Positions 29,537 through 29,639 of a stretch of 29,639 bases of DNA are shown here, in pieces. A model generated the notes under the pieces. The model did no database searches. It worked only from the letters and a program-made list of their open reading frames with translations, and was not told the DNA's origin. Origin of the DNA: Mxb001 sp049317345 (GTDB lineage: Bacteria > Actinomycetota > Actinomycetes > S36-B12); assembly GCA_049317345.1 (NCBI GenBank), contig JBMOIL010000007.1, positions 1 to 29,639 of the forward strand. Direction: 5' to 3'. Position 1 is the stretch's first letter, and every line of letters begins with the position of its first letter. The position numbers and the translations under genes were made by a program.

Positions 29537-29639
29537 GGCTGGCGCCAGTCGGCTGAATCGCTCGCGAGCTCCGACGACTCGAGCTGCCAGGGCACGCTCA
29601 CCACCATCACGCCGGGGGCAAAGAGGAGGCGCGTCTTCA
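29533..29639 (-). CDS. unidentified protein, C-terminal fragment
   Basis: A minus-strand frame enters from the right edge and ends at TAG (29533-29535), giving 34 residues: KTRLLFAPGVMVVSVPWQ followed by an acidic, polar tail that ends DSADWRQP. The codons show the normal G/C third-position bias, and the strand reads through to the edge. The hydrophobic stretch could be a core beta strand. I cannot assign a family. Its stop overlaps the asnB stop (CTAG), the same tight convergent arrangement seen elsewhere in the window. Confidence 0.5.
   Translation of the reverse strand, partial: KTRLLFAPGVMVVSVPWQLESSELASDSADWRQP

Noticed and set aside
1..29639. CRISPR array, prophage, insertion sequence, replication origin
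   Set aside because: No regularly spaced repeats, no transposase, integrase or phage structural genes, and no DnaA-box cluster was seen.

Overview
This window looks like chromosomal DNA from a high-GC, mycothiol-producing actinobacterium (class Actinomycetia). The evidence is a mycothiol ligase (MshC), an F420-type luciferase-like oxidoreductase, several families largely confined to Actinobacteria (DUF3090, SCO1664-like, DUF5703, DUF3000), strong GC bias at third codon positions, many GTG starts and many apparently leaderless genes. From memory, the gene order resembles two separate Mycobacterium tuberculosis neighbourhoods: PAC2 / mshC / SCO1664-like / DUF3090 / phosphatase / uppP / DUF5703 / M20 (around Rv2125-Rv2141c), and msrB / enoyl-CoA hydratase-like / DUF3000 / RNase D / dxs (around Rv2674-Rv2682c). 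I cannot name a genus. I see no insertion sequence, prophage, integrase, CRISPR array or plasmid function.

Layout: (1) 1-2954 holds the tail of a probable PAC2 protein, then pgi and gnd transcribed divergently. (2) 2962-6265 is a minus-strand block: a histidine phosphatase, DUF3090, a SCO1664-like kinase-fold protein and mshC. (3) 6320-11849 carries corA, an LLM oxidoreductase-uppP pair, an aldo/keto reductase-like protein without its catalytic residues, DUF5703 and an M20 peptidase. (4) 11956-16178 is the accessory-looking part. It has tRNA-Leu(GAG), a stand-alone glutamyl-tRNA-synthetase-like catalytic domain coupled to a meta-cleavage-type hydrolase, an SDR, a two-gene cassette of a HicA-like protein and an eRF1/Pelota-like protein, and a DsbB-type protein with a tiny membrane partner. 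(5) 16254-22437 has two coupled Gfo/Idh/MocA oxidoreductases, a crotonase, a Nudix-like protein, msrB, DUF3000 and RNase D. (6) 22438-29639 has dxs, a small coiled-coil protein coupled to acnA, asnB, and the end of an unidentified minus-strand gene.

Functionally, the window mixes central carbon metabolism (pgi, gnd, acnA), envelope and isoprenoid precursors (dxs, uppP), redox defence (mshC, msrB, dsbB), nitrogen assimilation (asnB), RNA turnover (RNase D) and metal transport (corA). The chromosome is compact: no gap between genes exceeds about 160 bp, neighbouring genes overlap by 4 bp in several places (GTGA or CTAA), and convergent genes end within a few bases of each other.

The most notable system-level patterns are: a recurrent -10-like hexamer (TANNNT or NANNNT) exactly 6 nt before the start codon of eleven genes, indicating leaderless transcripts; small GC-rich hairpins at or overlapping the stop codons at several convergent junctions; and the HicA-like / eRF1-like gene pair at 14487-15255, the best candidate here for an uncharacterised RNA- or ribosome-related system.
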